43,892 bases of DNA from Alphaproteobacteria bacterium (GTDB lineage Bacteria > Pseudomonadota > Alphaproteobacteria > Reyranellales > JAQSWP01). This document shows positions 14,615 through 24,313 of the stretch, piece after piece; position 1 is the stretch's first letter, and the number at the start of each line of letters is the position of its first letter. The translations under genes and the position numbers were made by a program. The stretch spans positions 1 through 43,892 of the forward strand of contig JAQSWP010000007.1 of assembly GCA_029266575.1 (NCBI GenBank), given 5' to 3'. The notes beneath the pieces were generated by a model, which made no database searches, was not told the DNA's origin, and saw only the letters and a list, made by a program, of their open reading frames with translations.

Positions 14615-17600
14615 CTAATAGTCCCACTCCACCGCGACGCCAACCTTGCTGCGTGCCCCGGTCCCGACTTCACTCTCAACCTTGATGTTGGGGGTCACTT
14701 CAATCTCCACCACAGCGCTGCTCGAGCTTGCGTTCGCGCCTTGCTTGGCGCCGAGATAGACGCCGGGTGCGATGTAGCGCCCCGCCTCGAGCGAGGAGGT
14801 GCCGATCGGAGACGATCCCGCCGCCTTGGCATCGGGATCGGAACTGACGCCCAGCCGGTCGAAACCCAATCCTTTGCGCAGCTTGTCCAAAATGCCGCCA
14901 CCGGAACCCGTCAGGCCCGATAGCGTGCCGACCGACTGGGCGATCTCCGCCATCTGCACCGGGCTGAGCTTTGCCGTCGATTGGCCAAACAGCAGCCGGG
15001 CCATGATTTCATCCTGCGGCAGCGGCGGCGAGGAGGTCAGAGTGACTTTGGGTGCGGCGGGCGTGCCGGAGATCACGATTTCCGCCGTGCCGCCCTCGAT
15101 GCGGGCGGTGGCGGTGAAATCGACATAGGGCTCCAGCCGGTCCGGATCGGGGAACGTGACCGTACCGCGGGTGAATTCCAGCCTGCGGCCGGCGCCGGAG
15201 AAAGTGCCACGGCGCAGTTGCAGAGCACCCTGAACCTGCGGCCGGGTCAGCACCCCCGCCACATTCAGCGTGCCGCCCAGTTCGACATCCAGGCCGCGCC
15301 CGCGCACGAGGACGTTTTGCGGCGCATTGACCTTGATCGCCAGCCGTGTCTCCGGACCAGGCAGCGCCGGCTTGACCGGCTTGTCGTCCGGTGCGCCGCT
15401 GGGCCGGTTGATTTCACGCACTTGGACGGTGGCGATGTCGGGACCCTGGTTAACGTTGGCATCGAGATTGATCTCTGCGCGCTCAACCGTGACGGTACCG
15501 CCCAGCGTCTTGCCCTGCATGACCGATCCGCCCAGATGCAGGTCGGCGGACACAGTGATCTGCATGTCGGCCCGGTCGCGCAGGCGAGCCGAGCGGGCGA
15601 CGATGTTGACATCGACTGGCAGATTGAAATGCCGGTCGATCTGCACCGAGCCACTGAGCGTGATCTCGCCTTCCTTCGGTTTGGCGCTGAACTGGCGGAT
15701 CTCGAGCCGGTCGCCGACCACGGCAACGGTTGCGTCAATGTCGCGAATGGCGATGCCGTCGGCGTAGTTGAAATAGCGTCCGTCGACGATGCGAATGGTC
15801 CCGTCGCCGCCAACGGCGCCGCCGTTCGCCGTCAGCGTGAGGTCGACGGCGAGATTGCCGTTGAGCCGGCCATTGCCGGCGAGGAAGGGCGTGAGCTGGG
15901 CCAGCCGCATGCTGCCTTCCACCCGCAACCGCCCGTCGTTGATGCCATCGGCGCCAGGCAGCGGACCGGCGCCGGAGAAATTCAGCGTATTGCCCTGACC
16001 GGCGGTGAAGCGGCCTTCGACGGTGGCGTTGTCGTTGCGCAGCGCGATCTTCGCCGTGAGCGCACCGGGCGGGATGCCGGCGGTGCGGATGGTGCGCAGG
16101 CGCATGTCGCTGGCATCCAGAGTGAGATCGACCTGCGGTTGCGCTAGCGCGCCACGCACTGTGGCGGTGAAATTGGCGGCGCCGAAAATCTGCAGCTCGG
16201 GATCGAAGGCGCGCAGCAGCTGCAGTGGCAATGCGCGGCCTTGGACATCGAGATTGCTGTTGGGCCCGACGGTGCCGTTGACCGACACCGTGCCGGTGCC
16301 GGTGCGCAAGTTGGCGCGTTCTATGGTGGCGGTATCGCCTGCCAGTCGAAGGCGGGCAAGTGCTGCCAAAGCGATGGTCTGTCCCGAATAGACGCCATTC
16401 ATGCTCTGCAGATCGATGGTCGTTTCGCTCTCGCCGATGGCGGCCTTGCCCTGGGTGGTGAGGCGCAGCCTGTCGCCCGTTCCTTCGGCGTTGAAGGCAA
16501 ATCCGGCTCGTTCGCCGCTTGCTTTCAATGTCATCTGGCGCAGCGGACCGGCGAGCTTGCTGCCACTGGCGCTGAGGGCGAGGTCGAAAGCGGCGCGGCC
16601 CAGCGGATCGGAGACAGTGCCATCGACCTGGGCGCGATCCAGGGCCATATCGTCATTGAGACGAAAATTCTGCGCCGTGGCGGCAATCTTGATCTTATTG
16701 TCCTTGATCGCCTTGAGCGTGGCGTCGAGGCTGCCGGCAAGGCGCACCGGCAGGAAAGGGTTGAGCTCTTGCAGCCTGCCTGCCTTGATCGCCAGATCAC
16801 CGGTGGCGCCAGTCGAAGCAATGGCAAAATTGCTGCCGACGACACTGATACTGGCCCAGCGCAGATCGAAATCGCGCATGATGGCGCGGCCATCCTCGGC
16901 GACAGTGAAATCGCCGCCGCCCTTGATCGGCGCCTTCTGCATCTCTCCATCGACGGCCAGCTTGCCGGATGTCTGGCCATTGACGCGACGCGCGTCGAGT
17001 TCGACGGCAAGCCGCGGCACCTCGGCAACGCCGACGCGGGCATCCGAAAGCGTGCCGCGCAAACGGGCGGTCAAGGCCTCCGCCGTTTCGCTGAGCGTCA
17101 GAGTGCCCGAGGAGCGGCCGGCGAGTTGGGCATCCAGCGCCGCCAGATCGTTCAGTTTCCATTCCAGGTGCGCGTCGCCCAAACGACTCTTGCCCTGTCC
17201 CTGCGCGGTGAGGCTGCCGGCGCCCGATTCCAGGCTCAGCGATTGCACGCGCCAGCTCTGATCGGCGCCCAGCGAGCCACGCATCGAAGCGGTGAGTTTC
17301 GGCGCCAGCAGCGGCCCCGGGACTTGCGGTACGCGGCCATTTTCCAGCGTGCCTTCCAGGCTCACCGCCACTTGCTCGCGGTTCTGTTCCGCCTGCAGCG
17401 ACAGATTGAGGCTGCCGGCGATATCGAGATCGAGAGCTTTGGCGAACACCGACAGGTCGGCGGCGGCAGTGCGCACTGAGCCGCTGGCAAGATTGCGCTG
17501 CGCATCATATTGGCCAGTGCCTTCGGCGGTAAGGACGGGGGAGGTGAGTTTGAAGTCGCGCAGCACGAGCAGCCGATTGCGCGCTTGCGTGGCATTGGCT

Positions 17601-18910
17601 GTGATCGTGGCGCGGGTGGTGAGAGCGCGCCCGTCCGCGGTCGGCAGCACGATTTCGTTCAACTCGGCCTGCACAGCAGCGCTGCGCGTCCCCTCCTGCT
17701 GCTCTGCGCCATCCAGATTGGCCGAAACCTGGGCAATGCGGATCTCGCCAATTTTCAAGTCCTGTCCGGTAATGATGGCGGCGACAGCCGGATACATCAG
17801 CTTGCCGTTCAGCCGTCCTTTGGCGGTGAGCGACTGCCAGCTCACATCAGGCAGCAGGCTTGCGAAGGCTGCGGCAGCGGTCTCTAACGTAAAGGCGAGA
17901 TCGCCCGTGTCATTGCTACGATCGATGCGGCCATTGCCCGTGAGTTTTCCGGGCGGACCTTGCAGCTCCGCCTGGCGCAGCACGATATTCTTCGGATCGA
18001 AGCTGCCATTGGCGGCCAGGCTCCAGTCGCCCTGGATCGCCTGCAGCCAAGGGTCGGTACCCAGCCTTCCGGCGCGGCCGGTCAGGCTCAATGTGGCCTC
18101 GGTCGCGCCGTCGCGTTGCCCCGCGCCAAGTTTGCCGTCGACTTGCAACAGCTCGCCGGCATCTATGGTCAAGGTGCCGTTGAGATTGGTGAGCGGACCG
18201 GCAATGTCGGCCTGCATCTCTATGCCCTGCTTGCCCTCAAAACGAGCGAAGCGATTGACGGTGGCGGCGCCCTCGCGCGCGATCAGCTTGATGTCGAGAA
18301 TCTCGCGCGTGCCATCGTAGCGTCCATTGAGATCGAGCAGTCCTTCGCCGCCATCGCTGCGCTCCGCCTTGATCGTCAGCCAATTGTCTTCGTCGAGGCC
18401 GGCAACGCGTACCGCGCCATTCAGACGCCATTGCGCAGCTTCGCCGGCGAGCTCGGGCGAGAGGGTCAGCCGGTCGATCACGACGGCATCGACGCTAATG
18501 CGCCGCGGCAATCCGGAACCCGCGCCGTCCTGCTTTTCCGGCAGCGCCTTGCTGTCGAGCGGCCGGCGCCTGACGTCGACGGCCGCCGCCTGCAGCCGAT
18601 CGACCTCCAGATGGCTGCCAAGCAAGGCCAGCGGCGACCAATTGAGGACCACGTTATTGGCGGTCAGCCAGACTCCCTGGCTGTCGGCAATCTCCAGCCG
18701 CTCGACCCGCATCGCAAAGGGAACGGTTCCCGTGAGGCCGGCAATCCGAATCTTCTGGTCCGGCAAATCCGCCATATCTTCAACAATGCCGGCGACGAAA
18801 CTTTTGCCCGGTGGAGTTTGCGTCACGCCGAAGAGAAGCAGCAGCACGACCAGCGGCACGCCCAAAACATAGGCGGCGATTCTAACTATGCGGTGTGCGC
18901 GCGGGCGCAT
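14615..18910 (-). CDS. tamB: TamB, inner-membrane component of the translocation and assembly module
   Basis: 1431 residues. An N-terminal signal anchor (YVLGVPLVVLLLLFGVTQTPPG) leads into a very long region of beta-strand repeats typical of the TamB/DUF490 taco-shaped lipid channel, ending with VEWDY. The C-terminal domain shows ARLLFGQSTAKLSPVQMAEIAQSVGTLSG, a strongly conserved segment, and the terminal aromatic signal for TamA. TamB bridges the periplasm and, with its relatives, moves phospholipid to the outer membrane and helps some autotransporters. It starts on the last base of the tamA stop (TGATG), the usual tamA-tamB order. Confidence 0.95.
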   Translation of the reverse strand: MRPRAHRIVRIAAYVLGVPLVVLLLLFGVTQTPPGKSFVAGIVEDMADLPDQKIRIAGLTGTVPFAMRVERLEIADSQGVWLTANNVVLNWSPLALLGSHLEVDRLQAAAVDVRRRPLDSKALPEKQDGAGSGLPRRISVDAVVIDRLTLSPELAGEAAQWRLNGAVRVAGLDEDNWLTIKAERSDGGEGLLDLNGRYDGTREILDIKLIAREGAATVNRFARFEGKQGIEMQADIAGPLTNLNGTLTIDAGELLQVDGKLGAGQRDGATEATLSLTGRAGRLGTDPWLQAIQGDWSLAANGSFDPKNIVLRQAELQGPPGKLTGNGRIDRSNDTGDLAFTLETAAAAFASLLPDVSWQSLTAKGRLNGKLMYPAVAAIITGQDLKIGEIRIAQVSANLDGAEQQEGTRSAAVQAELNEIVLPTADGRALTTRATITANATQARNRLLVLRDFKLTSPVLTAEGTGQYDAQRNLASGSVRTAAADLSVFAKALDLDIAGSLNLSLQAEQNREQVAVSLEGTLENGRVPQVPGPLLAPKLTASMRGSLGADQSWRVQSLSLESGAGSLTAQGQGKSRLGDAHLEWKLNDLAALDAQLAGRSSGTLTLSETAEALTARLRGTLSDARVGVAEVPRLAVELDARRVNGQTSGKLAVDGEMQKAPIKGGGDFTVAEDGRAIMRDFDLRWASISVVGSNFAIASTGATGDLAIKAGRLQELNPFLPVRLAGSLDATLKAIKDNKIKIAATAQNFRLNDDMALDRAQVDGTVSDPLGRAAFDLALSASGSKLAGPLRQMTLKASGERAGFAFNAEGTGDRLRLTTQGKAAIGESETTIDLQSMNGVYSGQTIALAALARLRLAGDTATIERANLRTGTGTVSVNGTVGPNSNLDVQGRALPLQLLRAFDPELQIFGAANFTATVRGALAQPQVDLTLDASDMRLRTIRTAGIPPGALTAKIALRNDNATVEGRFTAGQGNTLNFSGAGPLPGADGINDGRLRVEGSMRLAQLTPFLAGNGRLNGNLAVDLTLTANGGAVGGDGTIRIVDGRYFNYADGIAIRDIDATVAVVGDRLEIRQFSAKPKEGEITLSGSVQIDRHFNLPVDVNIVARSARLRDRADMQITVSADLHLGGSVMQGKTLGGTVTVERAEINLDANVNQGPDIATVQVREINRPSGAPDDKPVKPALPGPETRLAIKVNAPQNVLVRGRGLDVELGGTLNVAGVLTRPQVQGALQLRRGTFSGAGRRLEFTRGTVTFPDPDRLEPYVDFTATARIEGGTAEIVISGTPAAPKVTLTSSPPLPQDEIMARLLFGQSTAKLSPVQMAEIAQSVGTLSGLTGSGGGILDKLRKGLGFDRLGVSSDPDAKAAGSSPIGTSSLEAGRYIAPGVYLGAKQGANASSSSAVVEIEVTPNIKVESEVGTGARSKVGVAVEWDY

Positions 18911-20796
18911 CAGAACGCCTGTCCCAAACTGACATAGAGGCCGAAGCGATCGTCCTTTGTCCGCCGGTTGATTGGCACCGCCACGTCCAGCCGCAGCGGC
19001 CCGAAATCGGTGTAGTAGCGCGCCCCGACGCCGGCAGCATATTGCAGGCCCTGCGTCGGCTTGGGCGTCGACGTTTCCCAGACATTGCCTGCATCGACAA
19101 ACACCACCATGCCGATTCGGCCGGAAATGCGCTGCCGCAGCTCGGCGCTGAGTTCCATCGAACTGCGGCCGCCCAGCGGGTCCTTGCCGTCGCGCGGCCC
19201 CAGGCTCTGGAAAGCGTAGCCGCGCACCGAGCCGCCGCCGCCGGCATAGATTCGCCGGTCGAACGGCACCAGCGAATTGCCCAGGTCCAGCAGGGAGGCG
19301 ATGCCGGCGCGTCCGGCCAGCACGGTAGTCTTGTCGGAAGATAGATCGAGATAGGCGGTGCCGGTCAGCCGACCTACCACAAAGCGCGAGCCGGGATTGA
19401 GCGTGTCGATGAAGGGCGTCAGCGCCGCTGTCACGCGATAGCCTTCGGTGGGATTGAGCAAGTCGTTGCTGCGATCGAGCGCGGCGGTCATTGGCACGCC
19501 GAACAAAGTAAAAGTATGTTTTTCGCTGTCCCGCTTTTGGATCGAGTGTTCGGCCAGCAATCCTATGCTGCCTTTGAAGCCTTTACTGAAGAGCCGTTCC
19601 AGTCCGACTGCGGCGCCCACCGCCTCCTTGTCATAGGCATCGAGCTCCTTGCGCTCGGCATAGAGGTCCGCCGTGAAGTCGAGATCCCGTTCCCAGATGT
19701 CGGGCTCGCGATATTTGGCATAGAGGCCGAAATTGGGCTCGGTGATCTTGTTTTCCAGCAGCCCGCCGACCTCCGCCGTCAGGCGCAGGGTTTCGGCGCC
19801 GCCGAACAGATTGCGATGCTGCCAGTAGGCATTGGCGCCGAAGCCTTCGGAGGTGGCGTAGGAGGCGCCAAAGCCGATGGTGCGCGGCGCGCGCTCCACC
19901 ACCTCGATGGTAACGGGCAGGCGGTTCTGCGCGTCGAGCTGCGGCGCCGGCGTAAGTTTTACGGTGCTGAATATGCCCAGCTCCAGCATCTCGTCGCGCA
20001 ACTGATCGATGCGGGCTGGCGTGTATTGCTCGCCTGGCTCGAAGGGGATGCGCTGCCTGAGGAAGCTTTCCCGCGTCCGCTCAAGTCCCTTGAACTCGAC
20101 CGCGCCGAACTGCACCACAGGCCCGGGCGTGACTTTCCACGTCACCGTCATGCTCTGGTCGGCGTGATCGACCACCGCTTCGCGATTGTCGATCTTGCCG
20201 TAGGCGTGGCCATGCTCCTTGAGCTGGCGCACGATCTGCTCGTCGGTGGCGATGATCTTGGCGGATTCGGCGCCGGTGCCCAGCTGCACTTCCAGCTGGT
20301 CCGGCGACATCAAGGTTGGCGGCAGTGGCCGCTCGGTCTTTGCGTCGAGGATGATCGGCGATTTCAACTTGTACTGCGGGCCGATGTTAATATCGAACCG
20401 CACTTCGATGCGATCGCCGCGATCGATGGTTTCGAGCTGGTCGAAAATCGCCGGATCGTCGAGACGGTAGCCGGCGAAGCGCGCTTCGATGGTCGCGGCG
20501 TAATAGCCTTCGGCGCGCAAGGCTCGGGTCAGCTGCTGCTGCTGCAACTGGGCGCGCTGCAGCACAGTCACCGGTTCGGGCGGACGACGGCGGTTCTGGC
20601 GCGTGTTGGCATCCAGCACCGATTGCAAGAATTTCTCCATGCGTTCATTGCCTTTGACGACAAGTTGCGTATCGACAACGCGCCGTTCGTCGTCGCTCTC
20701 CTGCGCCGAGGCAAAAACAGCAAAGGCGGCAAGGCACACCGACAGCAGCACCGTCAGCGCAACCCTCAGCGGCAGGTGACGGTGTTGCATGCTCAT
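18910..20796 (-). CDS. tamA: TamA, Omp85-family outer membrane assembly protein
   Basis: About 628 residues from ATG 20796 (or ATG 20790 two codons on); an open extension to 20985 runs through the hairpins and is not protein-like. Signal peptide: VALTVLLSVCLAAFAVFASAQES. POTRA-like domains follow (e.g. GPVVQFGAVEFKGLERTRESFLRQRIPFEPGEQYT), and then the beta-barrel with Omp85 motifs: the RRIYAGGGGSVRGYAFQSLGP strand-6 loop and closing LRLDVAVPINRRTKDDRFGLYVSLGQAF with its terminal phenylalanine. TamA acts in the outer membrane together with TamB, the next gene. Confidence 0.95.
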   Translation of the reverse strand: MSMQHRHLPLRVALTVLLSVCLAAFAVFASAQESDDERRVVDTQLVVKGNERMEKFLQSVLDANTRQNRRRPPEPVTVLQRAQLQQQQLTRALRAEGYYAATIEARFAGYRLDDPAIFDQLETIDRGDRIEVRFDINIGPQYKLKSPIILDAKTERPLPPTLMSPDQLEVQLGTGAESAKIIATDEQIVRQLKEHGHAYGKIDNREAVVDHADQSMTVTWKVTPGPVVQFGAVEFKGLERTRESFLRQRIPFEPGEQYTPARIDQLRDEMLELGIFSTVKLTPAPQLDAQNRLPVTIEVVERAPRTIGFGASYATSEGFGANAYWQHRNLFGGAETLRLTAEVGGLLENKITEPNFGLYAKYREPDIWERDLDFTADLYAERKELDAYDKEAVGAAVGLERLFSKGFKGSIGLLAEHSIQKRDSEKHTFTLFGVPMTAALDRSNDLLNPTEGYRVTAALTPFIDTLNPGSRFVVGRLTGTAYLDLSSDKTTVLAGRAGIASLLDLGNSLVPFDRRIYAGGGGSVRGYAFQSLGPRDGKDPLGGRSSMELSAELRQRISGRIGMVVFVDAGNVWETSTPKPTQGLQYAAGVGARYYTDFGPLRLDVAVPINRRTKDDRFGLYVSLGQAF

Positions 20797-20820
20797 CCAA
20801 CGCCAATACGAACAGAAAAG

Positions 20821-20852
20821 GGCGATTTCAGGGGACCTTACCCCAAATCGCC
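20821..20852 (-). other. Hairpin 1 in the tamA leader region
   Basis: GGCGATTT (20821-20828) pairs with AAATCGCC (20845-20852), and inside it GGGG pairs with CCCC around a six-base loop; two bases (CA) bulge. It lies 25 bases upstream of the tamA start on the minus strand, so it may form in the tamA leader RNA. Confidence 0.55.
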
Positions 20853-20859
20853 TGATATT

Positions 20860-20881
20860 CCCGCCCTTTAACAAGGGCGGG
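20860..20881. other. Hairpin 2 between tamA and the acyl-CoA synthetase gene
   Basis: CCCGCCCTT, loop TAAC, AAGGGCGGG: a perfect 9-bp stem. No T-run follows in either direction. Such a stem upstream of both divergent genes is unexpected for a terminator; a structured leader or a short repeat element are alternatives. Confidence 0.55.
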
Positions 20882-21020
20882 CGCTCCGCCGAACGCCAAC
20901 GTAAAATGCACCGGCCAGTTCCGCCAAGGGCCGGATTTCCCTCGAATTTTCGGCATGTGACGCAGAGTTGAGCCGCGACCGGCAACAGGTAGTATCGCAG
21001 GCGAATTTGGGAGGAAAACC

Positions 21021-22703
<1,683 letters not shown>

Positions 22704-22731
22704 CGCCTAATAATTAGGCGGAAATTCCGCC
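22704..22731. repeat. Two overlapping perfect palindromes after the synthetase stop
   Basis: CGCCTAATAATTAGGCG (22704-22720, 8-1-8) overlaps GGCGGAAATTCCGCC (22717-22731, 7-1-7) by four bases (GGCG). As RNA they give mutually exclusive hairpins with three-base loops. They begin on the base after the synthetase stop and precede the urt promoter region. No T-run follows. Terminator, switch or operator pair are all possible. Confidence 0.6.
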
Positions 22732-22830
22732 CACAAATTAATCTCTTGGCAATCGCCTAAATTTTAGCCAGTCCTACGTTGCAACGCTTTAAAATTCCCC
22801 GAGTCCGCCTTTGGATCGTCAGTCCGATCT

Positions 22831-22847
22831 TTGGCATGGGATTTGCG
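22831..22847 (+). promoter_or_regulatory. Candidate sigma-54 promoter upstream of urtA
   Basis: TTGGCATGGGATTTGCG has GG at 22833-22834 and GC at 22845-22846, exactly ten bases apart, and fits the consensus TGGCAYG-N4-TTGCW at all core positions except the last weak one. Transcription would begin near 22858, about 90 bases before the urtA start at 22947. Sigma-54 control fits nitrogen-limited urea use. I found no clear NtrC sites upstream. Confidence 0.55.
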
Positions 22848-22946
22848 GTGTGCTTGTTGCGGATGCGAAATCGCTACGACGCTTTTATGCGCCTCCGTGC
22901 CAGGTCGCGGCTGTGCGGCCATCCACTTCGCGGGGATGGGATTGAA

Positions 22947-24242
22947 ATGACGAAAATCTGGAAGAACATCGCCTTTGGCGCCGCGATGAGCGCGGCCGTG
23001 GCGATTGCCGGCGCCGCTCCGGTGCTGGCGCAGGAAACGATCAAGGTCGGCGTGCTGCATTCGCTGTCCGGCACGATGGCGATCAGCGAGACGACGTTGA
23101 AGGACGTCATGCTGATGCTGATCGAAGAGCAGAACAAGAAGGGCGGCTTGCTGGGCAAGAAGCTCGAAGCGGTGGTGGTCGATCCGGCCTCCAACTGGCC
23201 GCTGTTCGCCGAGAAGGCGCGCGAGCTGATCTCGGTGCAAAAGGTCGCCGCCACCTTCGGCTGCTGGACCTCGGTGTCGCGCAAGTCCGTGCTGCCGGTT
23301 TTCGAGGAGCTGAACTCGATCCTGTTCTATCCCGTCCAATATGAGGGCGAGGAGAGCTCCAAGAACATCTTCTACACCGGCGCCGCCCCCAACCAGCAAG
23401 CGATCCCGGCCGTCGACTACCTGATGAAGGACGAGAAGGTGCAACGCTGGGTTTTGGCCGGCACTGACTACGTCTATCCGCGCACCACGAACAAGATCCT
23501 CGAAGCCTATCTGCAGCAGAAGGGCGTCAAAGCCGAGGACATCATGATCAACTATACGCCGTTCGGTCATTCCGACTGGCAGACGATCGTGGCCAACATC
23601 AAGAAGTTCGGTTCGGCGGGCAAGAAGACGGCGGTGGTCTCCACCATCAACGGTGACGCCAACGTGCCATTCTACAAAGAACTGGCCAACCAGGGCGTCA
23701 AGGCCAAGGACATCCCCGTCGTCGCCTTCTCGGTCGGCGAAGAGGAATTGGCCGGCATCGACACCGCGCCGCTGGTCGGCCATCTCGCAGCCTGGAATTA
23801 CTTCCAGTCGGTGAAGAACGCGGACAACGATGCCTTCATCGCCAAGTGGAAGGCCTTCACCAAGAATCCCAAGCGCGTCACCAACGATCCGATGGAAGCG
23901 CATGTGATCGGCTTCAACATGTGGGTCAAGGCGGTGGAAAAGGCCGGCACCACCGATCCCAAGGCGGTGATCGATTCGATCATCGGCATCTCGGTGCCGA
24001 ACCTGTCTGGCGGCTATTCGACCATGATGCCGAACCACCACATCACCAAGCCCGTGCTGATCGGCGAGGTGAAGGCGGACGGCCAGTTCGAAACCGTGTG
24101 GCAGACCTCGGGCCTGGTCGTGGGCGACGAGTGGTCCGACTATCTCGAAGGCTCCAAGGACTTGATCGCCGATTGGCGCGCGCCCATGACGTGCGGCAAT
24201 TTCAACGTCAAGTCCGGCAAGTGCGGCGGCGCGGGCAAGTAA
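22947..24242 (+). CDS. urtA: Urea ABC transporter, periplasmic substrate-binding protein UrtA
   Basis: 431 residues from ATG 22947, which gives a proper signal peptide (NIAFGAAMSAAVAIAGAAPVLA, mature QETIKVGVLHSLSGTMAIS). The frame is open further up to 22779 but there the residues do not fit. UrtA markers: GCWTSVSRKSVLPVFEELNSILFYPVQYEGEE, GAAPNQQAIPAVDYL, TDYVYPRTTNKIL and DPMEAHVIGFNMWVKAV. The protein binds urea (and possibly short amides) in the periplasm and passes it to UrtBC. A hairpin in the gap behind (24268-24294) may lower expression of the genes below relative to this one. Confidence 0.96.
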   Translation: MTKIWKNIAFGAAMSAAVAIAGAAPVLAQETIKVGVLHSLSGTMAISETTLKDVMLMLIEEQNKKGGLLGKKLEAVVVDPASNWPLFAEKARELISVQKVAATFGCWTSVSRKSVLPVFEELNSILFYPVQYEGEESSKNIFYTGAAPNQQAIPAVDYLMKDEKVQRWVLAGTDYVYPRTTNKILEAYLQQKGVKAEDIMINYTPFGHSDWQTIVANIKKFGSAGKKTAVVSTINGDANVPFYKELANQGVKAKDIPVVAFSVGEEELAGIDTAPLVGHLAAWNYFQSVKNADNDAFIAKWKAFTKNPKRVTNDPMEAHVIGFNMWVKAVEKAGTTDPKAVIDSIIGISVPNLSGGYSTMMPNHHITKPVLIGEVKADGQFETVWQTSGLVVGDEWSDYLEGSKDLIADWRAPMTCGNFNVKSGKCGGAGK

Positions 24243-24267
24243 GCCACGCCTAGTCGGAAAGGCCTTC

Positions 24268-24294
24268 GCTGCCGGGACCTCATGTTCCGGCAGC
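24268..24294 (+). terminator. Hairpin between urtA and urtB (partial terminator / attenuator)
   Basis: GCTGCCGGGA, loop CCTCATG, TTCCGGCAGC: a 10-bp stem with one G-T pair. It lies in the 71-base gap between urtA and urtB. Such structures after a binding-protein gene often protect its message and lower read-through. Confidence 0.5.
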
Positions 24295-24313
24295 AACCTC
24301 CACCACAAGACAA

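Noticed and set aside
14981-20871. Several plus-strand open frames over tamB and tamA
   Set aside because: Shadows caused by high GC at third positions of the real minus-strand genes.
20797-20985. N-terminal extension of TamA to 20985
   Set aside because: The residues are not family-like, they cross the hairpins, and the signal peptide begins only after 20796.
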